Part shown: positions 41,246 through 50,422 of the stretch, piece after piece
How the letters are laid out: every line of letters starts with the position of its first letter
Position numbering within the stretch: the first letter of the stretch is position 1
NCBI GenBank assembly: GCA_947625935.1
Contig: CANQQE010000024.1
Location: 1 to 53,487 of the forward strand
DNA: 53,487 bases
Origin: an uncultured Muribaculaceae bacterium
GTDB lineage: Bacteria > Bacteroidota > Bacteroidia > Bacteroidales > Muribaculaceae
Reading direction: 5' to 3'
Made by a program: the position numbers and the translations under genes
The notes under the pieces: generated by a model
The model's input: only the letters and a program-made list of their open reading frames with translations
What the model was told of the DNA's origin: nothing
The model's database searches: none

Positions 41246-41575
41246 ATGCGACGTTTCATCCCGTTGATACTGTTCTGCATTACCGCCATGGCGACGGCTG
41301 TGGCAGCCAATGGCTGGGAAGCTACCGACAAGACTATGCCGGCGGCTGAGCGTGCCGCCGCTGAACGCACCGATGCGGATACCCCTGATGTATGGGTGAA
41401 GGACGGGTATATCTATATCGCGTCGCAACGCCCTGTGACGGTCAAGATTTTTTCTATTCTCGGCCAGCAGATTTCGCAAGAGTCAGTCCCGGCGGGAACT
41501 TACCGCCTGCATCTTGCGTCGCGCGGCATTTACATCCTCCGCGCCGGCACTCTCACACGCCGCATCACCCTCTAA
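41246..41575 (+). CDS. Small secreted protein with only a sorting-like C-terminal domain
   Basis: 109 residues from the ATG at 41246 (MRRFIPLILF); a TTG seven codons upstream is less likely. Signal peptide 1-20, then an Ala/Asp/Thr-rich linker (about 22-47), then about 60 residues (VWVKDGYIYIASQRPVTVKI, FSILGQQISQE, PAGTYRLHLASRGIYILRAG) ending RRITL. This tail has the pattern of the type A (Por secretion) C-terminal sorting domain seen in Bacteroidota, without any cargo domain. It could be a remnant of a larger protein or a functional short protein. Confidence 0.7.
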   Translation: MRRFIPLILFCITAMATAVAANGWEATDKTMPAAERAAAERTDADTPDVWVKDGYIYIASQRPVTVKIFSILGQQISQESVPAGTYRLHLASRGIYILRAGTLTRRITL

Positions 41576-41632
41576 TTTTACAGCGGCCAGCCCATGGGCA
41601 TACCCGCATCCTTCAGGCGGGGTGAGGGGATG

Positions 41633-41663
41633 TTTGGGGTTTGGTTGTAATGTTGTATCTTTG
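41633..41663 (+). promoter_or_regulatory. Promoter of metH
   Basis: TTTG at 41633-41636, 19 bp spacer, TATCTTTG at 41656-41663, 25 bases before the ATG; leaves no room for a cobalamin riboswitch. Confidence 0.78.
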
Positions 41664-41688
41664 TGGGGTGAAATAATTACAGTTTGTC

Positions 41689-44600
41689 ATGAGCATTGAT
41701 TTGAATAACGATATTTGTATAGGTTTTCCTGCCGGGGAGAGATTGGTGACCGATTTGCCGATGAGTGAGACAGGGGTGTCGCTTGCCGACGCTTTGCGCC
41801 GCCGTGTGGTGGTGCTCGACGGTGCGATGGGTACTATGATCCAACGGCTTGGTCTGACGGAGGCTGATTTCCGCGGGGAGCTTTTCGCTGATTGGCCTGT
41901 AGCCTTGGCGGGGTGTAACGATATTCTTTGCCTGACTTGCCGTGAACATATCCTGAAAATACATTCCGATTATATCGCGGCCGGTGCTGACGTGATCGAG
42001 ACCAATTCGTTCAACGCCAACGCTGTTTCGATGGCGGACTATGACCTTGCCGACCGCGTCAGGGAAATCAATCTCGCCGCGGCCGCCGTTGCCCGCGAAG
42101 CCGCCGATGGAGCTATGTCGCGTGAGCCTGGCCGAGTGTGCTGGGTGGCCGGCAGCGTAGGCCCGACGAGCAAGTCGCTTTCGATGTCGCAAGGGCTTGA
42201 AGAGACCGCCGGCGACGCATTGACATGGGACGGCTTGGTAGCCGCTTATTTCACTCAGATGCTGGCGTTGATAGAGGGTGGAGTGGATCTGCTGCTGATT
42301 GAGACCGTTTTCGACGGGCTCAATGCGAAGGCGGCTGTCTACGCGGCCCGGCGGGCTATGGAGGCCGCCGGACGGCGTTTGCCGCTGATGGTGTCGGTCA
42401 CCCTCACCGAGAGCGGCCGCACGCTGTCGGGGCAGACTCTCGACGCTTTCCTGACCACAATATCTCACGCCGAGCCGGTGGCTGTGGCCTTGAACTGCGG
42501 CTTCGGTGCCGACGGCATGATCCGCTATGTCGAGGCGTTGCAGAACTACCCGGCACCGTTGGCAATATACCCCAACGCCGGTCTGCCCAACCAATTCGGA
42601 GAGTATGACGAGACCCCGTCGACGATGGCCGCGAAACTTGAGCCGCTGCTCGAGGGGGGGATGCTGAACATGGTAGGGGGGTGTTGCGGAACGACCCCCG
42701 AGCATATCAAAGCGATAGCAACGATAGCGGGCAAGTCGCCCGCAAGGGTCGTGCCGCAGCCGAGCCGTCAGATGATACTGGCCGGACTGGAGTCGGTCAC
42801 CGTGTCGCCCGACCGCAACTTCATGAACATAGGGGAGCGTTGCAATGTGGCCGGAAGCCGTAAGTTCCTGAGACTCATCAAGGAGAAAAACATGGAGGAG
42901 GCTATCGGCATAGCCCGCGGCCAGGTAGAGGCAGGCGCGCAGGTCGTTGATGTCAACATGGACGACGCTATGCTCGACGCTTCCGCCGAGATTGCCGCTT
43001 TCATCAGCAGAGTGGGGATGGATCCCGACGTGGCGAGAGTGCCGCTGATGATCGACTCGTCGTCGTGGGACGCCGTTCTCGCCGGGTTGAGACGTGTGCA
43101 GGGCCGTCCTATAGTCAATTCTATCAGCCTGAAAGAGGGTGAGGCTAAGTTTGTGGAGCGTGCCATGGCGGTCCGCGAGATGGGTGCCGCCGTTGTGGTG
43201 ATGGCTTTCGACGAAAAGGGGCAGGCCGACAGCCTCGAACGCAAAATCGAGGTGTGCCGTCGGGCTTACGGGCTGTTGACCGATGCCGGTTTCCCCGCTG
43301 AAGATATAATATTTGACCCCAACGTGCTCGCTGTCGCCACAGGCATAGAGTCGCATGACAACTACGCCCTCGATTTTCTCGACGCATTGTCGTGGATCAA
43401 AGGGAATCTGCCGCTTGCCAAGGTAAGCGGGGGGCTCAGCAACCTGTCGTTCTCCTTCCGCGGCAACAACTATGTGCGCGAGGCGATGCACTCCGTATTC
43501 CTCTATCACGCAATTGCCCGCGGGATGGATATGGCCATCGTCAACGCCGCGGCCATAGTCCCGGTCGACGACATACCGGCCGATTTGCGCAAAGCGGTCG
43601 AGGATGTGCTTTTTAACACCGATGCCGGCGCGACCGAACGTCTCATAGATATAGCCGAACGGATAAAAAACGAGCGTGCCGGCGAAGCTGCACCGACACA
43701 AAGTGACGCAGCCGCGGGTGAGGCCAAATCGGCTTCGGAACGTCTCGAACTAATGGTGCGCCGCGGGGTCACGGAGGGTATCGAGCCTTTGCTCTCGGAG
43801 GTCATGGCCGAACTCGGGAGCGCGGTGAAGGTTATCGACGGCCCCTTGATGGCCGGGATGAACACCGTGGGCCGTCTGTTTGGCGACGGGAAGATGTTTC
43901 TGCCGCAGGTGGTCAAGAGCGCGCACACCATGAAACAGGCCGTGGCGTGGCTTACGCCCCATATCGAGCGCGAGAAGGCCGCATCGGGGGGCGGGGCTTC
44001 GGCGGGTAAGATGGTGATTGCCACCGTGAAGGGCGATGTGCACGACATCGGCAAAAACATAGTCGATGTTATCATGAGATGCAACGGGTTTGAGATGATT
44101 GACCTCGGGGTGATGGTTCCCGGGGAGAATATTGTCGACAGGGCGCAGCGGGAGAACGCCGATTTCGTGGGCCTGAGCGGACTTATAACTCCATCGCTTG
44201 AGGAGATGTGCCGCGTGGCCCGGCTTATGGAACGCCGCGGTATGAGAATACCGCTTATGATCGGCGGCGCTACCACCTCGGCACTTCACACTGCTGTCAA
44301 GATAGCCCCCTGCTATGGGGGGCCGGTGATATATACCCGCGATGCAGCGATGATGCCTGTGGTGGCGCAACGACTGATGAACCCGTCGGCTCGCGATGAG
44401 GCTCTTGCCGAGGTGGCCGATGAGCAGCGGCGGCTGAGGGCGAGCCATGAGCGTCGGCAGTCGCTCTACACCGTTGCCGAGGCCCGGGCCATGGCTCCCA
44501 AACTGCGATATGCCCCTGAATCGCTGACGCCCGCCCGCCCGGGACTTCATGACATCAGTATCCCTGTGGCCGAGGCTCGCGAGCTGATCAACTGGCGCGC

Positions 44601-45471
44601 GTTTTTCGCCGCCTGGAAACTTGACGCCTCGATTGCCGAGGTGGCCGAGATAGGCGGTTGCGACCATTGCAGGGCGCAATGGTTGGCTTCCAAGCCGGTG
44701 GAACGCCGCGCCCATGCCGCCGAGGGTATGCAGCTATGGAAAGAGGCGCGCAGGGCACTCGATTACATTGGCCGCAAAGCCAAGGATATGAGAGCGAGGG
44801 TAATCCTTTGCCCGGCGGGAAGCCGCGGTGACGACATCATATATGAGTATGACGGCGCGCGCCACACGCTCCCCACGCTGCGCCAGCAGTCGCGCGACGG
44901 GGAAAAACCGCGCGCGGCGTTGGCCGATTTCATTGCCCCGGTTGAGGCTGACGGCTCGTTGCGCGACCATATCGGCCTTTTCGCCGTCACGGTCGGCCCT
45001 GACATACTGGCGATAATCGACCGCCGCAAGGAGATTGGCGACGACTATGGCGCGCTGCTCTATCAGAGTGTGGCCGACAGGCTTGTCGAGGCTGCGACCG
45101 AATTGATGCACAAACGCGTCAGGCGTGAGCTGTGGGGGTATGCCCCGGAAGGAAGCGAGGATGACAACCCTCGAAACCTGTTGAGGCAATATTATCAAGG
45201 TATAAGACCGGCGATAGGTTACCCATCGCTTCCTGACCAGTCATTGATTTTTGAAGCTGACAGATCGTTGCATTACGGTGAATTGGGAATAAGTCTGACT
45301 GAGAACGGGGCCATGAGTCCCGCGGCTTCGACAACAGGGTTTATGTTCGCGCATCCCGACAGCCGCTATTTTCATCTCGGCGATGTGGGCGATGACCAGC
45401 GCGACGACTACGCCGCCCGCCGCGGCCTCAGCCGCTCCGCCGTCGACCGCTTCCTCCCCCCGCAGCTTTGA
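41689..45471 (+). CDS. metH: Cobalamin-dependent methionine synthase
   Basis: 1260 residues, all four modules present. Homocysteine domain (about 35-350) with VLDGAMGTMIQ and zinc cysteines in NCGFG and GGCCGTTPEH; pterin (methyl-tetrahydrofolate) domain (about 365-630) beginning NFMNIGERCNVAGS; cobalamin cap and B12 domain (about 680-920) with VHDIGKNI, axial ligand H785; AdoMet reactivation domain (about 940-1250) with RPAIGYPSLPDQS. About 24 residues longer at the N-terminus than E. coli MetH; an internal ATG at 41761 is possible. It transfers the methyl group of methyl-tetrahydrofolate to homocysteine in the cytoplasm and needs imported or made B12. Confidence 0.98.
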   Translation: MSIDLNNDICIGFPAGERLVTDLPMSETGVSLADALRRRVVVLDGAMGTMIQRLGLTEADFRGELFADWPVALAGCNDILCLTCREHILKIHSDYIAAGADVIETNSFNANAVSMADYDLADRVREINLAAAAVAREAADGAMSREPGRVCWVAGSVGPTSKSLSMSQGLEETAGDALTWDGLVAAYFTQMLALIEGGVDLLLIETVFDGLNAKAAVYAARRAMEAAGRRLPLMVSVTLTESGRTLSGQTLDAFLTTISHAEPVAVALNCGFGADGMIRYVEALQNYPAPLAIYPNAGLPNQFGEYDETPSTMAAKLEPLLEGGMLNMVGGCCGTTPEHIKAIATIAGKSPARVVPQPSRQMILAGLESVTVSPDRNFMNIGERCNVAGSRKFLRLIKEKNMEEAIGIARGQVEAGAQVVDVNMDDAMLDASAEIAAFISRVGMDPDVARVPLMIDSSSWDAVLAGLRRVQGRPIVNSISLKEGEAKFVERAMAVREMGAAVVVMAFDEKGQADSLERKIEVCRRAYGLLTDAGFPAEDIIFDPNVLAVATGIESHDNYALDFLDALSWIKGNLPLAKVSGGLSNLSFSFRGNNYVREAMHSVFLYHAIARGMDMAIVNAAAIVPVDDIPADLRKAVEDVLFNTDAGATERLIDIAERIKNERAGEAAPTQSDAAAGEAKSASERLELMVRRGVTEGIEPLLSEVMAELGSAVKVIDGPLMAGMNTVGRLFGDGKMFLPQVVKSAHTMKQAVAWLTPHIEREKAASGGGASAGKMVIATVKGDVHDIGKNIVDVIMRCNGFEMIDLGVMVPGENIVDRAQRENADFVGLSGLITPSLEEMCRVARLMERRGMRIPLMIGGATTSALHTAVKIAPCYGGPVIYTRDAAMMPVVAQRLMNPSARDEALAEVADEQRRLRASHERRQSLYTVAEARAMAPKLRYAPESLTPARPGLHDISIPVAEARELINWRAFFAAWKLDASIAEVAEIGGCDHCRAQWLASKPVERRAHAAEGMQLWKEARRALDYIGRKAKDMRARVILCPAGSRGDDIIYEYDGARHTLPTLRQQSRDGEKPRAALADFIAPVEADGSLRDHIGLFAVTVGPDILAIIDRRKEIGDDYGALLYQSVADRLVEAATELMHKRVRRELWGYAPEGSEDDNPRNLLRQYYQGIRPAIGYPSLPDQSLIFEADRSLHYGELGISLTENGAMSPAASTTGFMFAHPDSRYFHLGDVGDDQRDDYAARRGLSRSAVDRFLPPQL

Positions 45472-45572
45472 CATTTTCGCAGTATAAGGGGGTGGGTCGT
45501 ATGAGTTTCATAAGACTTTTAGCCGGGTGAGGATGATTTTTCAGAAAAAGTGGTGTGCCAACGATGAAAAGT

Positions 45573-45603
45573 GTTGATAAATAGAAAAATATGTGTAACT
45601 TCG
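45573..45603 (+). promoter_or_regulatory. Promoter of rpsA
   Basis: GTTG at 45573-45576, 19 bp spacer, TAACTTCG at 45596-45603; leader about 60 bases. Confidence 0.65.
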
Positions 45604-45611
45604 CGTGCGAA

Positions 45612-45637
45612 AGCCCGGGTGCGCTATGTGCCCGGCT
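45612..45637 (+). promoter_or_regulatory. Leader hairpin of rpsA
   Basis: In the leader, AGCCCGGG and CCCGGCT can pair around GTGCGCTATGTG with slight offset. The remaining leader is AT-rich (ATTAATTAACCC). It may be an S1 autoregulatory site by analogy with other ribosomal-protein leaders. Confidence 0.35.
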
Positions 45638-45668
45638 CATTAATTAACCCAATTTATTAACCAATTAA

Positions 45669-47447
45669 ATGACTGAAGAAGTAAAAAATTCTCCAATCGA
45701 AGATTTCGATTGGGACGCCTACGAGAAGGGCGAAACCAACGGTGAAAAGTCTCGCGAGGAACTCACCAAAACTTATGACGAATCGCTCAACACCGTCAAG
45801 GACAAGGAGGTAATCGAAGGTACCATCATCGCCCTCAACAAGCGTGAGGCAGTGGTTAACATCGGCTACAAGAGCGACGGCATCATCCCTGTAAGCGAGT
45901 TCCGCTACAACCCCGACATCAAGGTCGGCGACGTAGTTGAGGTTTTCATCGAAAACCAGGAAGACAGCAAGGGTCAGCTCATCCTCTCTCACCGCAAGGC
46001 TCGCGCGTCGCGCTCATGGGAACGCGTCAACGAGGCTCTTGAAAAAGATGAAATCATCAAGGGTTACATCAAATGCCGCACCAAAGGCGGCATGATCGTC
46101 GATGTGTTCGGCATCGAGGCATTCCTCCCCGGCTCACAGATCGACGTCAAACCCATCCGCGACTACGACATCTTTGTCGGCAAGACAATGGAATTCAAGG
46201 TCGTTAAGATCAATCAGGAATTCAAGAACGTTGTCGTTTCACATAAAGCCCTCATCGAGGCTGAGCTTGAGCAGCAGAAGCGCGAGATTATCGCCAAGCT
46301 CGAAAAAGGTCAGGTGCTCGAGGGTACAGTCAAGAACATCACCTCTTACGGCGTGTTCATCGACCTTGGCGGTGTGGACGGTCTTATCCACATCACCGAC
46401 CTCTCATGGGGCCGCGTAAGCCACCCCGAGGAAGTGGTTTCGCTCGACCAGAAGCTCAATGTCGTTATCCTCGACTTCGACGACGAGAAGAAGCGTATAG
46501 CTCTCGGCTTGAAGCAGCTCCAGCCCCATCCCTGGGATGCTCTCAGCGCAGACCTCAAAGTCGGCGACAAGGTCAAGGGCCGCGTAGTTGTGATGGCCGA
46601 TTACGGCGCATTTGTGGAAATCGCTCCCGGTGTGGAAGGTCTCATCCACGTTTCAGAAATGTCATGGTCGCAGCATCTCCGCTCGGCTCAGGACTTCATG
46701 AAAGTCGGCGACGAAATCGAGGCAGTCATCCTCACCCTCGACCGCGACGAGCGCAAGATGTCGCTTGGCTTGAAGCAGCTCAAGAAAGATCCCTGGGAAG
46801 ATATCGAAATCAAATATCCCGTCGGAAGCCAGCACACCGCCAAGGTGCGCAATTTCACCAACTTCGGCGTGTTTGTCGAGATTGAGGAAGGTGTTGACGG
46901 TCTTATCCACATCAGCGACCTCTCTTGGACCAAGAAAATCAAACACCCCAGCGAGTTCACCCAGATCGGCGCCGACATTCAGGTGCAGGTTCTCGAAATC
47001 GACAAGGACAACCGCCGCTTGAGCCTCGGCCACAAGCAGCTTGAGGAAAATCCCTGGGATGTATTTGAGACAGTGTTCACTCTCGGCAGCATCCACGAAG
47101 GCACCATCATCGAGATGCTCGACAAGGGTGCGGTGATCGCTCTCCCCTATGGCGTCGAAGGTTTCGCTACCCCCAAACACCTTGTTAAGGAAGATGGCTC
47201 ACAGGCACAGGTTGACGAGAAACTCAACTTCAAGGTTATCGAGTTCAACAAGGATTCCAAGAGAATCATCCTTTCTCACAGCCGCATCTTCGAGGATGAA
47301 GCAAAGGCTGAGAAGGCTGAGGCTCGCAAGGCAAAACGTCAGAACTCAAAGAAGGAGGAAGCTCCCATGCTTTCCACCCCCATCGAGAAGACCACTCTCG
47401 GTGACCTCGAAGCTCTCGCTGCCCTGAAAGAGAAGCTCTCGAAGTAA
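45669..47447 (+). CDS. rpsA: 30S ribosomal protein S1
   Basis: 592 residues. Six S1/OB domains can be counted: VIEGTIIALNKREAVVNIG, IIKGYIKCRTKGGMIVDV, VLEGTVKNITSYGVFIDLGG, KVKGRVVVMADYGAFVEI, HTAKVRNFTNFGVFVEIEEG and IHEGTIIEMLDKGAVIALP. Domains 3-5 have the classic GLIH(I/V)S(D/E)(L/M)SW. The C-terminal 50 residues are Lys/Glu/Ala-rich. It binds mRNA on the 30S subunit and helps initiation on leaders without Shine-Dalgarno sites, which is relevant in Bacteroidota. Single gene with own promoter and terminator; codons look like those of a highly expressed gene. Confidence 0.97.
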   Translation: MTEEVKNSPIEDFDWDAYEKGETNGEKSREELTKTYDESLNTVKDKEVIEGTIIALNKREAVVNIGYKSDGIIPVSEFRYNPDIKVGDVVEVFIENQEDSKGQLILSHRKARASRSWERVNEALEKDEIIKGYIKCRTKGGMIVDVFGIEAFLPGSQIDVKPIRDYDIFVGKTMEFKVVKINQEFKNVVVSHKALIEAELEQQKREIIAKLEKGQVLEGTVKNITSYGVFIDLGGVDGLIHITDLSWGRVSHPEEVVSLDQKLNVVILDFDDEKKRIALGLKQLQPHPWDALSADLKVGDKVKGRVVVMADYGAFVEIAPGVEGLIHVSEMSWSQHLRSAQDFMKVGDEIEAVILTLDRDERKMSLGLKQLKKDPWEDIEIKYPVGSQHTAKVRNFTNFGVFVEIEEGVDGLIHISDLSWTKKIKHPSEFTQIGADIQVQVLEIDKDNRRLSLGHKQLEENPWDVFETVFTLGSIHEGTIIEMLDKGAVIALPYGVEGFATPKHLVKEDGSQAQVDEKLNFKVIEFNKDSKRIILSHSRIFEDEAKAEKAEARKAKRQNSKKEEAPMLSTPIEKTTLGDLEALAALKEKLSK

Positions 47448-47483
47448 ACCCCTAAAATCGACACAACAGTTGATAAGATAGAC

Positions 47484-47520
47484 GACGCGGCATCCTTCCA
47501 GGAGGCCGCGTCTCTTTTTA
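47484..47520 (+). terminator. Terminator of rpsA
   Basis: GACGCGGC (47484-47491) pairs with GCCGCGTC (47505-47512); inner TCCT/AGGA extends the stem; then TCTTTTTAT. Confidence 0.9.
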
Positions 47521-47576
47521 TGTATTAATCAAATTATTTTTTTCATGGCACATGGTGCCACCGCTTATTATTCTCC

Positions 47577-47837
47577 GTGAAATCGAGATTTACCCATATA
47601 AAGAATTGGATTAGCTCCCTGTCGTTCCGCACAGGATGTATCGTAGCGGCCATATGCGCTGTGTGCTATGCCGTCTCGTTCTTGCAGATGCTGTTGCCAT
47701 TGTCGGTGAGTGCCAAAGGGGTATTGTGGGTTCTGTTCTTCGGACTTGCCAAGACTTCGCAGTACACCGCACTGCTTATCCTCGGGAAAGCGGGAGTCGA
47801 GAGGGTTAAGCGGCTGCTTGTTTCGCGCCGCCCATAG
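47577..47837 (+). CDS. Small membrane protein, unknown
   Basis: 86 residues from a GTG start (KSRFTHIKNWISSLSFRTG). Two hydrophobic segments at about 20-42 and 46-70 (GCIVAAICAVCYAVSFLQML, GVLWVLFFGLAKTSQYTALL), with a short positively charged tail (ERVKRLLVSRR). Looks like a two-pass inner-membrane protein; similar short proteins recur in Bacteroidales without a name. It converges on the DUF4491 gene, with 13 bases between stops. Confidence 0.65.
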   Translation: MKSRFTHIKNWISSLSFRTGCIVAAICAVCYAVSFLQMLLPLSVSAKGVLWVLFFGLAKTSQYTALLILGKAGVERVKRLLVSRRP

Positions 47838-47850
47838 GGACGCTATTCGT

Positions 47851-48162
47851 CTAATCTTTTTTGCGGTTGGGGTTGCGCGGGAACCATCCGCGTTCCACCC
47901 GTTTGCGTTGCTCAAAAATCTCGCCTATAGTCCAGAACGATGAGAATGCGAAGACTCCGAGCAGTGACGACCACACGACGTCGTTGATCCACACCGAGAG
48001 CGCTATGCCGGCTATGCCGAGCAGCAGAAACCACCACCAGCAGCGGGTGCCGAAATAGTATTCACATTTTATCACGACCGGGTGGAACAACCCGATTATC
48101 AGGAACGTGCATATCCCTATGAACAGTCCGAGCAGGTGGTAATCTTGTAGCAGTGATGTCAT
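47851..48162 (-). CDS. DUF4491-family membrane protein
   Basis: 103 residues. Three hydrophobic segments (LLGLFIGICTFLIIGLFHPV, WWWFLLLGIAGIALSVWIN, WSSLLGVFAFSSFWTIGE) and the motifs FHPVVIKCEYYFGTRCWW and IGEIFEQRKRVERGWFPRNP, which I recognise as the DUF4491 pattern of Bacteroidales and relatives. Integral inner-membrane protein of unknown function. Its start overlaps the stop of the muramidase gene by 4 bases (ATGA-type), so the two are translated together, which hints at a wall-related job. Confidence 0.85.
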   Translation of the reverse strand: MTSLLQDYHLLGLFIGICTFLIIGLFHPVVIKCEYYFGTRCWWWFLLLGIAGIALSVWINDVVWSSLLGVFAFSSFWTIGEIFEQRKRVERGWFPRNPNRKKD

Positions 48163-48896
48163 TTTGTGGAATCCTTGAGGTGTTTGGCGTAAGATTTAGC
48201 GAGGCGGGTGTGATAGCCGCGCTTGCGGTAGCTGGGTCCGTTGTAGCGCAGTGCGAAGCCGGCCCAGTCTTTGTTTTTGAGATAGCGGGTCATGCCGCTG
48301 TTTTCGATGAACTTGGCGAAAAGTTCAAGCTGTTCGCGCTCGGAATAACTCATTCTGTCGACGAAATCGTCGATACTCTCAGTTCCGCATTTCTTCCAAT
48401 TGAATCCACCGATCTGGAACATTCCCCAGAAAGTCCCCTCGATGGCGGCTTCGTTGCTGATGCGGCGTGCGGCTTCGAGCCGGGCGTGCTGCGCGTTCTG
48501 GTGTGAGCCGTAGCGGCGCGCGTTGGGGGTTGAGAACACCACGGCGTGGCTGTTTCGGAATTTCGACAGATTGATGCCTCGTTTCTGTGCGAAACGCCTG
48601 AACATCGCGAGGTCAAAGTTTATCAGCGGTTGGCCGGGGGACGCAAACCCCTGGTGGGTGCGTCCGGCTTCGATGTCGACAACCGCCTTGATGGCTGCGA
48701 CCTCTATGCCGAGCTGTTCGGCGACGGTGCGGTAATCGTCCTCGGTCAGCTGCGAATAGCGTGCGGTGTCGATGCTGTCGGCCACGGTCTCGACCGCTTC
48801 TACGCCTGCTTTTGCCACGTTGTCCTGGGGCATTGCTGCGGCCGGTATCGCAGCCGATGCGGCGATGATGCCGATTGAAAGTAAATGTCGTTTCAT
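48159..48896 (-). CDS. Secreted N-acetylmuramidase-like protein (DUF3380)
   Basis: 245 residues, signal peptide 1-21 (AASAAIPAAA). Residues about 48-240 match the N-acetylmuramidase/DUF3380 fold known from phage endolysins and Bacteroidales proteins: LTEDDYRTVAEQLGIEVAAI, KAVVDIEAG with the likely catalytic Glu in VDIEAG, GQPLINFDLAMFRRF, EGTFWGMFQIGGFNWKKCG, and ALRYNGPSYRKRGYHTRLA. Expected to cut peptidoglycan glycan strands in the periplasm. Upstream lies the pepD terminator, so either it has an unseen promoter or it depends on read-through. Coupled to the DUF4491 gene. Confidence 0.85.
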   Translation of the reverse strand: MKRHLLSIGIIAASAAIPAAAMPQDNVAKAGVEAVETVADSIDTARYSQLTEDDYRTVAEQLGIEVAAIKAVVDIEAGRTHQGFASPGQPLINFDLAMFRRFAQKRGINLSKFRNSHAVVFSTPNARRYGSHQNAQHARLEAARRISNEAAIEGTFWGMFQIGGFNWKKCGTESIDDFVDRMSYSEREQLELFAKFIENSGMTRYLKNKDWAGFALRYNGPSYRKRGYHTRLAKSYAKHLKDSTK

Positions 48897-48907
48897 GGCG
48901 CGGAATT

Positions 48908-48940
48908 TATAAAGGGGCGTGGACTGAGAGCCACGCCCCT
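48908..48940 (-). terminator. Terminator of pepD
   Basis: Minus-strand AGGGGCGTGG (48940-48931) pairs with CCACGCCCCT (48922-48913), then TTATAAAT. Confidence 0.75.
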
Positions 48941-48961
48941 GTTGTTGGATCGGTTTAAGAG

Positions 48962-50422
48962 TTAATCCTTGAGGTCGGCGACCTTCTTCAGTATCTGGGT
49001 CAGTTGGCCCCAGAAACGCTCGACGGCGGGAATGTGCATACGTTCCGACGGCGAGTGCACTCCTTGGAGTGTCGGGCCGAACGATACCATGTCGAGGTGC
49101 GGGTATTTCTCAAGGAACAGTCCGCATTCCAGTCCGGCGTGGATGGCCTTGATCGCGGGAGTGACGCCGTATAGTTCTTTGTAGGCGTCGCGTGCTATCT
49201 CCATGATGCGTGAGTTCATGTTGGGGGTCCATCCCGGATATCCGTCGCCGTGGGTCACTTTCGCTCCTGCCATAGTGAAAAGGGCTTCGACCTGGTTGGC
49301 GATGTCCCATTTGCGCGAGTCGACGTCGCTGCGCTGGCTTGTGGTGACGAGAATTTTGTTGTCGGGGAGCATTTTGACCGATGCGAGGTTGGTCGATGTC
49401 TCGACCAGCCCGGGCAGTGAACGGCTCATGGAAATGACACCGTGGGGCGCGCTGTAGAGAGCTGCCACGAGGTTGGCGGTGGTGGTTGAGTCAACGCAGT
49501 ATTCGGGGCGATCCACACTTTCCATCTCGATTTTGAGCGTGGGTTCGAGGCCGGCGTATTCTGCTTCGATCGCTGCCACATAGTTGTTGAGCGCCACGCG
49601 CACTTCCTCCTTGTGCGAGGTGTGTACACCGACGATAGCGTGCGCTGCGCGGGGGATGGCGTTGCGCAGATTTCCGCCGTCAATTTCTGACAGAGATATC
49701 TCGTGAGATTTGCTCAGGTTCCAGAGAAAACGGGCGAGCAGCTTGTTGGCGTTGGCACGGCCAAGATGTATGTCGCCGCCTGAGTGACCTCCGAGGCCGC
49801 CTGAAATGTTGATGCGGAAGTAGCAGAAATCGGTTGGGGCGACTGAGCGGTGATAGTTGAAGGTGCAGGTGGTGTCGACGCCTCCGGCGCATCCCACGAA
49901 AATCTCGGCGTCATCTTCCGAGTCGAGGTTGATGAGCATTTTGCCTGAAATCATCCCTTCGCCGAGGTTGTTGGCACCTGTTAGTCCGGTTTCTTCATCG
50001 ACGGTGAACAGGGCTTCCAGCGGGCCGTGAACCAGTGAATCGTCGACCATCGCGGCAAGAGCCGCGGCCATTCCGATGCCGTTGTCTGCGCCGAGGGTTG
50101 TTCCGTCGGCGTGCACCCATTCGCCGTCAATTATGGTTGTGATGGGGTTATTCTCGAAGTCGAAGCTCTTGTCGTTTGACTCGCAGACCATGTCCATGTG
50201 GGCCTGCATGATGACGGTCGGTGCCTGTTCGTGGCCTTTTGTCGCGGGTTTTGTCATTACCACGTTGCCGATGGCGTCGGTCTTGACTGCTATGTTGTGC
50301 TCGGCGGCGAAGTCGAGCAGGAACTGACGTATTTTTTCCTCCTTTTTCGACGGGCGGGGCACCTTGGTGATCCGGTCGAAAATAGACCATACGAGTGCCG
50401 GTTTTAGATCCTTGATAGTCAT
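48962..50422 (-). CDS. pepD: Aminoacyl-histidine dipeptidase (M20)
   Basis: 486 residues from the ATG at 50422; a TTG two codons earlier is less likely. M20 metallopeptidase with MQAHMDMV (metal His), DGTTLGADNGIGMA (bridging Asp), FTVDEETGLTGA (general base Glu), LINLDSED and GGHSGGDIHLGRAN (lid-domain His), and IHAGLECG near the end with the last metal ligand. Length is usual for PepD (about 485). It cleaves Xaa-His and related dipeptides in the cytoplasm. Divergent from a 52-residue membrane protein gene. A -7 box TAATTTTG lies at 50522-50515. Confidence 0.96.
   Translation of the reverse strand: MTIKDLKPALVWSIFDRITKVPRPSKKEEKIRQFLLDFAAEHNIAVKTDAIGNVVMTKPATKGHEQAPTVIMQAHMDMVCESNDKSFDFENNPITTIIDGEWVHADGTTLGADNGIGMAAALAAMVDDSLVHGPLEALFTVDEETGLTGANNLGEGMISGKMLINLDSEDDAEIFVGCAGGVDTTCTFNYHRSVAPTDFCYFRINISGGLGGHSGGDIHLGRANANKLLARFLWNLSKSHEISLSEIDGGNLRNAIPRAAHAIVGVHTSHKEEVRVALNNYVAAIEAEYAGLEPTLKIEMESVDRPEYCVDSTTTANLVAALYSAPHGVISMSRSLPGLVETSTNLASVKMLPDNKILVTTSQRSDVDSRKWDIANQVEALFTMAGAKVTHGDGYPGWTPNMNSRIMEIARDAYKELYGVTPAIKAIHAGLECGLFLEKYPHLDMVSFGPTLQGVHSPSERMHIPAVERFWGQLTQILKKVADLKD

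Noticed and set aside
41576-41688. Cobalamin riboswitch before metH
   Set aside because: The space is too short, the promoter sits 25 bases from the ATG, and no B12-box-like sequence is visible.
41677-43701. 674-codon minus-strand open frame opposite metH
   Set aside because: metH is complete and conserved on the plus strand; the antisense frame is a by-product of its GC-rich codons and has no domain.
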